Below are positions 18,701 through 31,405 of a stretch of 64,000 nucleotides of DNA, piece by piece. Position 1 is the stretch's first letter; the number at the start of each line of letters is the position of its first letter. The stretch is from Hymenoscyphus infarciens (Eukaryota > Ascomycota > Leotiomycetes > Helotiales > Helotiaceae): the NCBI GenBank assembly GCA_001414345.1, contig LLCB01000005.1:124001-188000 (forward strand). Direction: 5' to 3'. Both the position numbers and the translations under genes were made by a program. The notes beneath the pieces were generated by a model that saw only the letters and a list, made by a program, of their open reading frames with translations, was not told the origin of the DNA and did not search any database.

Positions 18701-20039
18701 ATGGCGATGGATATGCAACAATACATTTTAGGGAATCGAGGTGGATAGGCGTTTTCTTGTCGCTTGAAAGCTTTTGGGGATTTTCTGGGATGAGGGATTT
18801 TGTATGTATGTGGGATAATGTGGGATTGAAATGGATCGATAAGGATTGGTGGGTTTTAGGGATTGAAAGCATAGGATTGCATGGGAAGGATTTTGGGAGG
18901 GGGGATACTTGTAGATATGTGATTAATATTACCTTGTGAATAGGGGGACTCTCTGTCTTGTTTGTATAAGGCGTCGAAGGGGGGGTGACATACAAATCAA
19001 ATACATTGTTACATCATGGTTGCTGGTTTTTGGTATGCGATTTGCTGTGGGGTCCCCCGTGTTGGAGAAAGAATATAGCAGTGGAGGAATTGGAAGCGCA
19101 AGAAGTTGAGAGACAGCTACAGTAAGTAGTAAGTAGATGGCCTACTTATATCTTCGGCTACTTGATCTTTCTCCGGAGGCAGACACAAGAATACGCCCAC
19201 CGAGAACTCATGGTGTAAGTGAAAGCGGGCAAGAGAGAAGGCTTGGAAGTAAGGGAAGCGGATCTGTGGGTTCTTCTTTCTCTTTCAGGGCTCCTTTTTA
19301 GTTCTAAGAAGACATGCGATCCTCTTCGTACACAAGCGAACGTAGAGAGTGGTTTCGACGGTAGTTGACGGTAAAACCTCCTCCTTAGTTTTTCTATGTT
19401 GAACTTTAAGGGGGTTTGAGCTTTGAGGGATTGAGAGGTAGGGGGTACGTTACTTGTTTTTGTCACTTCATTTAGTGCAAGTCTCTCACTTGAGGTTCTT
19501 GGATGTGTTGGTCTTGGATCTACGAGGGAAGGAAATTATGTTGAATTTGCTCGGCTGGTGTGTCTCTCTTGATTGATGAGAGGTCTGGGGTTGAAGGGGT
19601 TGGTGTTTATGTCGGTTTCTTTGGTATGTTTTAGGGGGTGGAGATGGAGATGGGGATGGAGATGGAGATGGGGAGTGGGGAGTGGGGGATGGGATAATAT
19701 TTGAGAGGTGCTGGGGTTTTTAGGTGATTTGGAGGGATTGGGTTAGTTTTAGTTGGGTGGAGAATGAAAGCTGGAGATTTTTCGTATATTCTTTTTCTTC
19801 TTGTGTTATGAGAGTTTTTACTTGTTGTTTCGTTTGTGACTATCTACCTACCTGCCTCTCTTATATTGGTAGATTTATTTCTAGGGGCTTAGCTCGTTTG
19901 GAAATGAAGTTTCTATTACTCTTAGGTGGTCTTGGGTAATTCTGGAATTATAGTAATAATAGGAAGATGGTTTTGGAAGAGAGAGGAGAGGCTATTCTCG
20001 TTTGATAAGTCACTGAGCGTTTCGCGGGTTGGAAAATTA
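18701..20039. other. Intergenic, GT-rich 3' flank
   Basis: No credible gene. A GGAGAT/GGGGAT microsatellite spans about 19636-19690. GC content falls towards the AT-rich block that starts near 20040. Confidence 0.5.
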
Positions 20040-21870
20040 AGTATAGGAGTATAGGAGTATATATTTTGAAGCTGGAAGAAGAGGATTTAGTAAAGATATC
20101 ATACTTGGATATTATTCACCTCTTTTCCTTCAAGGTTTAGAGAAAGGTTAGTAAAGAGGATATTTTATACTTCTTAGGTTCAACTACTTCTAGTCGCAAA
20201 TTTTAAAGTAATTTCTAATAGAGGTAAAAGCAGAATTAGCAGAGTGCGTGCTTATAGAAAATTTCACTAGCTAGATATAGTCTTAGCATATAACGTGTAG
20301 AGAATACTACGAAAGTAAAAGAGCGGACTTAGGATTAGTTTTAATATTTTAAGCTACGGGTTATAAAAAAAGACTTAAGAATCGGAAGGAATTTATCCTT
20401 AATAGTAAAACTAGATTATATTAAAGAAGAAGAAGAGAGATAGTCGTTCTATCGATTATTATAGACTATATAATAAATTTTTGAAAAGCGGCTTAATTCT
20501 TTACTTAAGAGTATAATATATTCAAGTAAACTATATATTTAATAAATTATTTAGTTATAGACAAAATTGATTTTACTATCTATACGCTTAGCTCTACTAT
20601 ACAATATACATATAATATATATATTTTAGAAGTAGTCTTACTTAACTACTTATATTATATCTTCTAATAATTATTAAAATAAGAAATAGATAATAAGAAC
20701 GTTATAATTTTCTTTTAATACTAAGAGTCTTATTTAAAGAATAGTATATTCTTATTAAGAATAGAATATTCTATTTAAGAATAGTATATTCTTTACTAGT
20801 ATAATCTATTCTAAGTTTAATATTAAAAAATATGTTTAAAGAATAGAATATTCTTTAATAAAATATAATATCCTTCTTTAAAATATAATAATAAAATAAA
20901 AGATCTTTAAATTTTTTTTTTATAATAATATAAAATATATAATAAAGAGATATATAAGAGTATACTTAAGAGAGTATGAATACTAAATACTTATATAGAA
21001 GAAATAACGAAATAAAGTCTTTTCTAACTATAGAAAAGTAGATAGCTATTTCTAAAAGAGTAGAAAATATTAAAGCTTCTAAAACTTAAAGTCTAAAACT
21101 TTTCTAAAGTAGGTAATATAAAATAATAATAACTAAAAGCTAATATAAGAGCTAAAAGCTAAAATCTAACTTTTAAAATCTTATATATATAGTAAGTAAA
21201 CTTAGCTTTTGAAAATAGCTAGCTATCATAAGAATCCTCTTATAAAGAATATAATATTATTTAATAAAATAGTATATCATTTACAAGAATATAATAGCTA
21301 TTATAAGAATATAATATTCCTCAATAGAATTAAATATTCTTCTTACAAACAAACAAACAAAAAAAAAATTATTTTATAAGAAGATAATCTCCTTTCCTAA
21401 AATAGAAGAATATACAAAGAGTTATAAAGGTAGTTTCTATTCCAAGCCATTCTATTCTATTCTATTCTATATATTATCGTTTCCGCTAATTTAGTTAGTC
21501 TAGCTTCTCGCTACTAGGTAAATATAAAAAGAAAAGAGTCAATAGTATATCTCTCTCTTCGATAAGAACCCGCGTCTCAACGGCGAAAAGCAAACCATGC
21601 AGTTAAAACGTTTAGATTTCAATTACGAGACGAGAAGAAGAGTGGTAAGCGTGATTCTAGGAATAAATCTGAAGAATCTACAGCGTATATATTACCTATG
21701 TCGACTAGTAGCTTAGTATCAATCTCTAGCCTAGTAGCTTAGTATTAATCTCTAGCCTAGCAGCTCTCCAAGTCCCTAGCCAAAGAGAAAAAGCCAGTAC
21801 TATACTAATTGTTTAAATTATAGTATACTAATTATTAATATCTATTACTATTACTACACCACACCACACC
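20040..21870. repeat. AT-rich, RIP-like degraded repeat block
   Basis: Composition changes sharply to TpA-dominated sequence with no open frames and few CpA/TpG. This is the usual outcome of repeat-induced point mutation of transposon copies in ascomycetes. A cluster of near-palindromes of the form AAGAATAG-N-ATATTCTT lies at about 20735-20860. Normal composition returns towards 21880. The original element cannot be named. Confidence 0.7.
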
Positions 21871-22280
21871 ACCCCTCCTCCCCTCAAAGTCAGTCTCAAC
21901 CTCCCTTCCTATGTTCTAGCACCATCTATACCTTCTATTCTCTGAGAAAATTCTTAGACAGTTACTCCCTTCGCTCTCTTAAATCCTCTTAGCCGAGATC
22001 GGGAGTATGGAGAATTACATGGAGTGATGGCTAATATAAGAGTGAGTGGTGAGAGGGAAACTCGGAATCGAGTTCACTGAAACCTTGGCTGTGCTTCGAG
22101 ACGAGAGATCTGCTCTTGACTGAAGGGAAAGTGGTGGAAACAAGATAAGAGAAGAACTCCATTTGCTCAAGGAGAGAAAAAAATGATGAGATGCCATTTT
22201 CCATTTTGAGAGTCTTTTCAAGTCACAGTGCACCTAGCTCAACTGGCTTCGTCTCATCTACATCACTTACCACCTCCCAC

Positions 22281-24301
22281 TCAAAGCTCATCCATATCCT
22301 CATCCTCCAAATCATCAACAACCGGCCACTCCCCAACCTCAACCCTCTCTCCTCTCACAAAGACCCCAAACTTCCCATCCCCCTCCTTCCCCCAATACCG
22401 CTTGCCCCCCAAACTCCCATCATTCTTCCCAACCGGCTCGTCAAGCTTCACACCAACCCAGTCGCCCTTCCCGTTATCGCCCTCCTTATTAGCAATAGCC
22501 TCCACCTCCCCAACATACATAACAACTCCCCTCTTCTCATCCTCCCCTCCCACACGACACCTCTTACCAACCTCAATACCACGATTCTTGATCTCATCGG
22601 AATGCGCAGCGATACGAGCAGCAACGATAGCAGGAGCCTCAGGATCGAAACGTCCGAGTTTATTGGCTTTTTTCCAGGCGAGCACAGAATCGGATTTGGT
22701 TTCATAGATGGCGGGTGGAAGCTCGTATTTTTTTACTTTGCTGGCGTCCGTGTAGTTTTCTCGTTGCCCGGCGGGTCGGGTGTCGGAGACCTGGAGAAGG
22801 CAAAGGGTTAGCTTCGCCTCGTGTAGATGAATGGACGATTGTAAAACAAGCTTTAAGAGAAGAGAAGGTGTGGATTGTTTGTGTTTGTGTTTGTGCTGGG
22901 ATTGGATAGAGATGCGTCGAGAGGGAAGATGTAATAGTGGCTGTGACGTGACACATTGGGAAAGCTTCAGGAAGAGGATACCCAAGATTCGAAACTTCAA
23001 ACATAAATTTTCCGATCGGAAAAGTGGGAATTAGAGAACAGATTTGAGACCGGATTTTACTGAGGATTTGAGACTGGAAACTTGAGTTATAAAGAAATGT
23101 GGGATTGTAATGTTTCTCCCTTGATGGGTATTGTGTCTAGACCAATAATCCTTAACAAGGTTGAATGACAAGAAGCTTTAGCCCATGGGCAGGTAGCTCA
23201 TCCGGTTGCCGCAAAAGAACAAGAGGACATGGAAGGATCACAGTAGACCGTTATCCAGAAGAAAAGGAAGTTCGTATCTGAGATACCCTCACAGATCTGC
23301 GGATGTTTCTCTGCAAGAGAGACCGGTATCCATCCTTATCCAAAAAAAAAAAAAAGTAAAGGTTCGCCTTACTAGAGCACTCTACGCCATCAAAAAGAAG
23401 ATATTGCAAATCTTATCACTGTAGAGCGGTCAATAAAAGAATAGAGTTTTCTATTGCTGGCCCGTCCCAGATAAGTTACAATCATCCCATGATTGTTGCT
23501 CCGATGGTTCGGACCGTGACAGCTGACTCCTTAAGCCTCTTGTCTAGTGGAAAAGACAAAGTTGGTCCCGCGGGCTTGGAATGGTACTACACTTGTCATG
23601 TAACGGCCCATAGTGTCTTGATAAGAACAACTTTTAAACCATACAAATTGAAGAAATTGAGACCGTACTTCTGAAATGTCACTTGACAAACAGTTCATCA
23701 GAGGATGTGATTCCGCATCAGTCCCCCCCATCCCAAGGCTAATGGCCGAGCATGGGTCGCCATGGATTCCTCTCGAATCTTGTCGTGTCCCACAGCTTGT
23801 GGAAGATCATGCAAAAAGTGACTTGCTTCAATAATACCAACGTCTCCCAGGGACCGATGTCGTGTCCCAAACGTGCCCCGCCAAAAAGTGCACGGAGTGG
23901 TTCACGACTGATGGCGATAGCCCTGCGGAGAATTCCCAAAGCGGCATCGGCACTCATCACAATGTATCACGTTGTTTCGCGAGACGAAACCACCACCATG
24001 GTACACGGCCAAATTTTGACACGGCCGAGTGAATAGAGACATCACTTACCAGTATTTCGGAGTAAGGTGCGAGGGGGAACGCTGCCAGTTGCGTGTTCTC
24101 CTCATCGTTGGCTTCGATGGGGAGCGAAGGTTGACCAGCGCGCTTCAGAAGGAGTTTCTGTGACAGTGGCGGGATGCCGGTGACCGGCTCCAGCTTTGCC
24201 TTGAGTTGACCGATGGTCCATGAGGGCGTGATTCGACGCTCCGACCCCGAATTCTCGGAGGAGATGAGGATGGGAATGTCACCGGCGGTTTGTAAGCTCA
24301 T
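22281..24301 (-). CDS. ALF1: Tubulin-folding cofactor B (Alf1/TBCB)
   Basis: Exons 24050-24301 and 22281-22790 encode 253 residues, matching the usual 240-255. The N-terminal exon is a ubiquitin-like domain (about 10-85). The junction reads SEIL|VSDTRPAG, then a linker with WKKANKLGRFDPEAP. The CAP-Gly domain has GVVMYVGEVEAI, GDWVGVKLDEP and GKNDGSLGGKRYW (a GKNDG variant typical of TBCB). The C-terminus ends in an acidic DEDMDEL tail, like the EEY/F-type tails bound by CAP-Gly domains. With TBCE it handles alpha-tubulin during folding and dissociation in the cytosol. The intron is 1,259 bp, far longer than others here, and no second gene is recognisable in it. Confidence 0.93.
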
Positions 24302-25164
24302 GGTGATGGGATGGTTGTGGTTGAGGGTGAGGATGAGGATGAGGATGAGTTGTCGTTGAGGTTGAGATTGAGATTGAGATTGAGGTTGAGGTGGTTGAGG
24401 CTGCAGATTTGGGTTGCGGTGCGTTCGTTTTCTCTTTCCTTTTTTGATTTATTCAAGGCGGGTCCCGTCGTTCCAGGTTTCACGGTTCATCGGTAGTTTC
24501 GGCCGGTTGAACGGGGATTGAACGATGATTGACAGGCGTAGCCCGGCCTCAGCCTTCTGGAGTTGTCTTGGACTCGAACTGCAGGTGGACTCGACTCTCG
24601 AAAGGGGACAATGAATGGGATTGTCTTGTCTGGTGTCTCGATGTGAGACTCTGGGATGAATGAGGCAGCAGAAGCTGGTAGCGGTCGGCCACGGAGTGAG
24701 TACGTCAATGGAGGGAGATTAATGGAGGGATGAACGAGGTTGACGGGAGTCGGGTTGTTCTTCTTGGAAGATGCTGAACCTGGTGGTGGGTCAAGCAAGT
24801 GGAGAGTTCTCTTCTCGAGGCCTGAGGCCGGCCTGGCATGATGCCGACTAGCGTGAATCACTTGACATCAAGGGTCGCATTGGTCGTTCTCGTTCGTCGG
24901 TTCTGCTCGCGGAAGGAGACTTCTTGAACCTTGAACGGAGGCAGTTGCGAGGGGGGAGGGTGCGATATTATGCTTATGGTAGAGTACCGGTAGTAGTAGT
25001 CTGATACCTTAGACAAAGCAATGCACTGCACTGGATAAACTTTCTCCCTGGTGCTTTACTTGTACAGTACGGATGATAGAACATCCTCATATCATTGTAT
25101 TATTGCCACTCGCCGGGTCAAAGTCTGAATAGCAGGGCAGGCACGATAGGAGGTGAGCTAAGGT
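24302..25164. other. Promoter-side intergenic of ALF1
   Basis: GATGAG and GAGATT simple repeats at about 24320-24395 directly precede the ALF1 ATG and may lie in its leader. No gene recognised between here and the AT-rich block. Confidence 0.5.
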
Positions 25165-27570
25165 CTTATAGAAGGGGTTTATAGTGAATTAAGGAATCAG
25201 CTTAATAAGCAGAGGGAGACATATATATGCCTCCTCTCGTACTAAGTAACCTCTATTCTATTACTACTACTTCTTATTACTTTTAACGTTATATTAAGCT
25301 CTTTTTTAATAATACTCTTAAGTTATCTATCTATTAATATATCTTATTATAAAGATATCTCTAAAGCGTAGTAAATAATATATAAGAGCGTTATTACTAA
25401 AGCTAGTAATAGAGCTACTAAAACGTTATAAGCCTAACTAGAAAAGAATAAGAATATTAATAATAATAAGTATAATAAATAAGTTAATAAAGTATATTAT
25501 AATACTTAGGTAGCTATATAAGTATAATATATTACTTAGAATACTACTATTATTTAAGATAATATAGAATTATAAGAGATACTTAAAAGTATAATTATAG
25601 AATACTATTAGATAAGAAGATAAAACTATAATAGTAGTGAAAAAGTAAGAAAAAGAGATTATTAAAGTTATATATAAAAATCGTTTATAGATATATATTA
25701 AAGTAAAGAAACTAGAAAGTTATAAAAACTTAAATTATATATAAATCTATTTATAAAAGAGAAATAATAAAAGTAAGAAGAAGTAGATAAGAAAAAGCTA
25801 AGAAGTTAAAATAGAAGAGATAATAGAGATAGACTATAATACTACTACTAAAGATCTATTACTCTAATTTAAATCTTTTTATTTATACTATTAGTATAAC
25901 TTATAATTATAAAAGCGATATAAAAAGAGTTATATTATCGTTCGTATATACTAAGTAAAGCTATCTACGATATCTATCTAAATAGTTCTTAAATAAGAAG
26001 GTTACGTGTTTCTATATATACTATTCTAAGTAGTTACTTACTCTTAAGTTATACTAATACTAGTATCTCTCTAAAAAGGTTAAAGTTACTTAAAATTATT
26101 AAAAATATATATCTAATCTAACTAATTAGAGCTCTCTATTCTCTATTCTTAACTAATAAGAAGACTCTATTTTAGTTCTCTATTATCTCTTATTTCGTTC
26201 TATCTACTCTATAAGGTTAATATCTAGCTTATTAGTATTAATTAACTTTTATAGAGTATTATAGTAACTCTTTTTAGTTATAATATCTATAGAATTACTC
26301 TTAATATTAATCTATTTAATTTTATTAATCTCTCTTAACTTATACGCCTCTTATAAGTATATAATATTAATTATTAGTTACTTCTCTTTAGTTATACTTA
26401 ATTTAGCTATATATTTATAAATAGACTTTAAATCGGTATATATTATAAGTAGTATCTTAAATCCTAAAATACTTTCAAAAGTTGATTTTATTAAAGCTAT
26501 AGTATTAAATCTAGAGCTTATTATATATAATTCTAATACTAAAACACTATAGATAACTCTCTTATACTTAGTAGAAGACTAATATAAGATATTAGTATTA
26601 TTATTCTTATTTATAAGAGTAATAATATAACTAATTTATAACGATAAGTCTTTATTATTAGTAAATAATCTCTTAGTAAAAGCGTATAACTTTAGAGAAG
26701 ATTTATCTAATTTTATAATAATATAATAATATAACACTTATACTATCTTAATTCGACTTTAAACGATAAAAGAGAGAAGACTTAAGACGAGTCTTTTTTA
26801 AGAGAGAGAGATATAATAGTCTACTATCCTAGATTACTAGAAGTACCTGTTATATATAGAGTTTTAGTAGTTATTATCTTATATTATCTATTTTAGAAAG
26901 ATTACGTAGATTTAGGCTTTTGTATTAGCTAACGTATAATATTAGTTAGTTTTAGACTCTTTTGTCTAAACCTTTTATATATAGTAGCCTACTCTTCTAG
27001 AGTTAGAAAAGACTAGTTTATTCTTTTCTTCTATATTAGAGCCTAGTATTTATATATATTAATCTATCTCAAACGTACTTTTATATATCTCTTCTATAGT
27101 AGTATATATTTCGTACTATTATAAGTTCTTACTAAGAAGCTATATAATATACTTCTAATAATAAGATATTAGATATAGATATTTAAGTACTTAGAAAATA
27201 GACTTTAAATACTTTTAAGAGATACTTTACTCTAAGCTATTAGAAGCGATATCTTTTAAATAGACGCTTTTTAATAAATAGAGCTCTCTCTTTTCTAGCT
27301 TAGTAGGTTTTAAGAGATCTCTATAGTTAGTAGATAATATTCTCTCTATTATAACTATATTATTTTATTATTTATACTACTTATAGTCTTTTATATATTA
27401 TTTTTAAGCTTTATTCTTTCTTATATTTATAGTAGCTTCTCTTTAATTTATTAAGTAATCTTATTTAAAATAGCTAATAGTACTTACTCTTTTTACTCTT
27501 ATATTAGTAAGATGCTTAGAGAGCCTTCTAATTAGCCTAAAAAGAAGGCATATAAGAGAGTATAGAGTGA
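25165..27570. repeat. AT-rich, RIP-like degraded repeat block (2.4 kb)
   Basis: Extremely AT-rich and TpA-dominated, with stop codons in all six frames. The edges are sharp on both sides. I could not recognise reverse transcriptase or transposase motifs, nor clear terminal repeats. Most likely one or more transposons degraded by RIP. Confidence 0.7.
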
Positions 27571-30026
27571 GATACTTGAAGCTAGCTAGCAAATACAGAA
27601 ATTCTCAAAATAGCCTCAAATACGTGTATGTGACGAAAAGCAATAAGCTCATCGATAACCGATAACCGTAACAGAACCAACTCGCAGAGCAGACAATCTA
27701 CAAGAGAATGGAAGGCTGGCAATTATCGTGGTCGTCATACTCGTGGCCCAACCCAACAGCCTTGCCAACAGGAAAGCTTCAGGCTCAGGCTCAACCTGGC
27801 TGCCTTGCCTGAGAGATGCAGCAAGTTGCAGAAAATTGGGCAATTCGGGCCTACAAAACGGGAAGGGGCGCCTGTGGCTGATGCGTTGTTTTTAATGTTT
27901 TTACAGTAATTCTATCCCACGAGACGAGGCCTGCACGGCACGGCCTCTTGCTTTTTCCGTATCTTGGCAGTAGCAGTATGGACGAGACGAGACGAGACGA
28001 GACGAGGCATTGAACGTCCTTCCACAACCCAACAACGTTCGAAGAAAGAAACACCATAAAAACTGCTTCCTGGTTATACTGCTCATGTTCGTCTTGTCAT
28101 ACCAACCCCCTTCATCCCAACCATGGTCATGATGGATATATTTTGAAGGTAGTAAAGCATGAGCATGAGATGCAAAGACGATGCGAATGCACTGTCTACG
28201 TACATACATCCACGCCTCGGTTGCCTGCCCGTTTCATATCCATCGACGTTGTCGACGCTCAGATGCTGCGAGGCCTCCAGGGGATTGAGATGAGAGGCTG
28301 GAGAAGCTTCAGAGGTCGGAATGGTCACCACCACCACTCAGAGGCCGCCGCAGCGTTTTGGGGGAACACAAGAGGCTCTCTCTCGTATTTCCACCAGCCC
28401 CCTCGTTCAAACCAACTCGAATCAATTGGGCAATTCGCGTTTGCAGATCCTGGCATTTGCGGCAGACGGCATGATTGTTCGATCGACGAGAGGACCCTGC
28501 GTTCAAGGCTGGATATCGAAAGCCTTGTCAAAGAAGAGAAGAGACTCTTGTTGCTGCTGCTGGCGCTGCCCAACGACTTGTTAGCCAAAGAATGGGCATT
28601 GTCTCTCTTGTCTCACAGTCTCACCCTGCGGCTCCGGAAGGTTGTTGTTCCCTTGATGCTCCTCCTCACTGGCACAGTTTGCAAGCCCTGCCCCAGCCTC
28701 TCTACCCAGGACAGCCATGCGGGAGCTGGGTTCCAGAAGATCCAACAATCCAGTGACGGCTACGGAACACCTGCTTTCCTACAATGGCCTCATCCAAGCA
28801 CCAACTCACCGCCCAAACAATTTGGAAATATGCTCCGGAGACGAAGTTGGTAAGTAGCGACTTGGCCATCCTCTAGCTTGATCGGTGGTGCCACCATATT
28901 ACAAGCGCAGCCACAGTACGTTTACAGCCGTCGCAGCTCCCTCGCTTCCTCTCCCAACTTTTCCCCACCTTAGCCGCTGAGCCGAGTATTCTAGGTGGGA
29001 TGGCACTTTTCATGAGTCGGATTCCAACTCGGTGAACTGGGTCTAGAATGGCTTGTCAATTCCATCTAGTATTGGAAAATGACACAAACTATCAGGCATC
29101 GGGTGTCCACTGCCAAGAAGCCACCTCCAGAGGCATCCATTGGAACGCTGAACCGTCAAGGCATAATTTTCGGTAGCGATCCGAGTCTTCTGCCCTAGCG
29201 AGAACCCCGCGTACCCCTCCTTGAGAAGGTCCGTTTACTAGTACAATCAACAGGCCAGCCACAATCCTCATTGTCCCTTACAAAACAAACGGAGAAGAAA
29301 AGGGCATCCACGGCTTCGGGCAGCACTCCACGATTTTGATATGCGCTGCACTTTCCCATCTAGCCACGCTGGAGGTATCGCTTGGACAGCGGCTACCTTG
29401 CTCTTCCGAGACCAGCGAACAATGACAGCACTGTCAACTAATGCACGCCATCACCCCAGAGACAATTTATACTTTGCGAGGCCGTGCGAGGAGCCCGTCT
29501 GATGATCGAGATGTCACTGGAAGAGAACCATCATGGACTCATGGCCTGACGCCAAAAAGGAACTACGAAGAACTCTTGCATATCCCGTAAGCATGGCATT
29601 CAAGGATTGCCGTGCTGCCTGATTGCCCAGTGAACTCTCAAACCTGGGGGTTGTCATGTTCTGCTCATATTTTTGGCATAGTCCATACCAACATTGAAGG
29701 CCTAAAAGAGAGTTTTATTCCGAACGTGAAAGATCAAGTGAATTCATGGAGACCAGGGATATCAGGGATACCTAGTGGGGACGAGTTCGATAGGGCTGTC
29801 CTGACTCAAAACACCATCTGCGCTTGACGAGCTAGGGCTCACATGACTGGCATCTTTCCTCTTTTGCAGTTTACACCGCTACATGTGAGGTCCCGCTGCT
29901 GAATACGCTGAACAATAGTTTGGTCTGCCAGACACGGGTGGAGGGATTGTTTCCTTTGTATTGGGATATAGTACAGATCAAACGGGGAACGTGGCTGGCT
30001 TTAGGCTTGAAAACCGCTCAACTGAT
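27571..30026. other. Gene-poor region of normal composition
   Basis: Several open frames of up to about 236 codons exist (28143-28853) but start without ATG, are low-complexity (poly-His, Leu runs) and show no domain. A GACGA repeat lies near 27980-28005. Nothing else can be supported. Confidence 0.4.
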
Positions 30027-30351
30027 ATGGCTTTGTTTAGGCGTCAAGCTTCCGAAAACATATCCTCGTCTCCACCTCGAGATGTAGAGCCGATAGATCA
30101 TATTGCCACACAATCATCTCCAACGGAGGGTTCATATGTTCAGCCACCGCGGGAGGACCAAGTGGCGGTGGCACCTCAACGTCCACTCACTTGGGGGTTG
30201 GAAACAACGAAGATCGTGGTTCATGAGGGCTCTCCCAAAGTTCTGCAAGCCATGGAGATCATACACCTGGGATCCCAGACCGACCTGGAGTTCCACCCGG
30301 GCCAACTTGACCGCCAGTTCGTGGGTCCGGTCTGGTATGCCGAACTGTTTG
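30027..30351 (+). CDS. Possible first exon of an unknown gene
   Basis: An open frame with natural codon and residue use runs from an ATG at 30027 (open from 29961) to a strong GTAAGT donor at 30352, followed by a CTGAC branch-like motif. The encoded segment includes LEFHPGQLDRQFVGPVWYAE and is not low-complexity. I do not recognise a family and could not find a convincing next exon before 30700, so this is a tentative partial gene or a remnant. Confidence 0.28.
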
Positions 30352-31405
30352 GTAAGTACTCATGCTGACATGCCCTATGGAACGAGGCCCATGAATCTTG
30401 GGTCCTGGGAGGGGGGACATGGAAAGAGAACAAGCTTCATCTAAAAGGGTCTTGAAGCACCCCAAACAGTGCAACGATGGATGTACTGTAGAAGTATGTA
30501 ATGTTCAGATTGCGCACAGACATATGCTCCAAACGGGGTGTAAGGGGTCGCACAGGAGTCGGAAAGATATAAGAGTTTCAAGGTCTCCACGCTGGGGTTT
30601 CAATCGAGTTTCCCGCGACTTCCACCATCACTGCGCCCAAGGAAGCTGTTGCTGTCTAGTCTTCAGGTTCCTGTTCATGCATGAATTCGTGGCCATGATC
30701 TAGCAACCATCTCCCTGACGGCCCTCCCCTGGCCGACTAGGCCTCTCTCTCCTCTCCATGCTAATCCTCCTCCCCCTCCCCTGCCCTCCCCCACTAGAGG
30801 GCCACACTCTATCTGCATCGCGCATCTTCCCGACAGTCCGTCCAGCTCATCCCCTTGTACCGGTTGGAGATCATGGGTTCGAACTTTTGCTTCCCTTGCA
30901 CTTGACCCTCTTAACCCTCTTAACCCTTTCCCCAGCAGACGACTAGACGTATGGTTCCGTCGCCTAGCTATACCTCCCTCTCTACTATCGTCTCATCTTT
31001 TGCGATTGGCTGGCCCTCTGACTTCTCGCGTGCCTCTCAACTGGATGGCTGTCATGATCTACAAGAGCCACCACCCACTTGTCTTGTGAAGCCCTGAAAT
31101 AGGAACTCTGTCCTCGTCGGAAGTAGCTCAAATCGTCTCAAGATTCTTCCTGCAAAACTACGCTGGAGCCAGAAAAGCCCCAAAGGTTACTTTTTGCGGG
31201 TTTCACGTCACTGACATCTTCGACTGTCAGAACGCCGGTCTGCTGGTCATTGACACTCTTTTTCGAACATCAAATCATCGTCAAAAAGGATAAACTGATA
31301 GTCGGCCACCACCCTCGTTCGCCATAACAGAGCCTCCCAATTTGCAAGGTGTTCATCACCATCCGATCTAAAGACAAAGATCAACACCGTGCCATCCTTT
31401 TACAC
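30352..31405. other. Upstream region of the Myb-like gene
   Basis: Pyrimidine-rich (CCTCC and CCTTAACC runs at 30720-30940), consistent with a promoter and long 5' leader. No other gene supported. Confidence 0.45.

Noticed and set aside
23170..23215. Possible tRNA-like sequence in the ALF1 intron (GGTAGCTCA)
   Set aside because: No acceptor or T-arm could be paired around it.
25165..27570. Search for reverse transcriptase or transposase motifs
   Set aside because: No YxDD, integrase or DDE pattern could be read through the degraded sequence, so no transposon class is claimed.
28143..28853. 236-codon open frame on the plus strand
   Set aside because: It starts at a TTG, holds poly-His and poly-Leu stretches, matches no domain, and competing frames on both strands are equally open.
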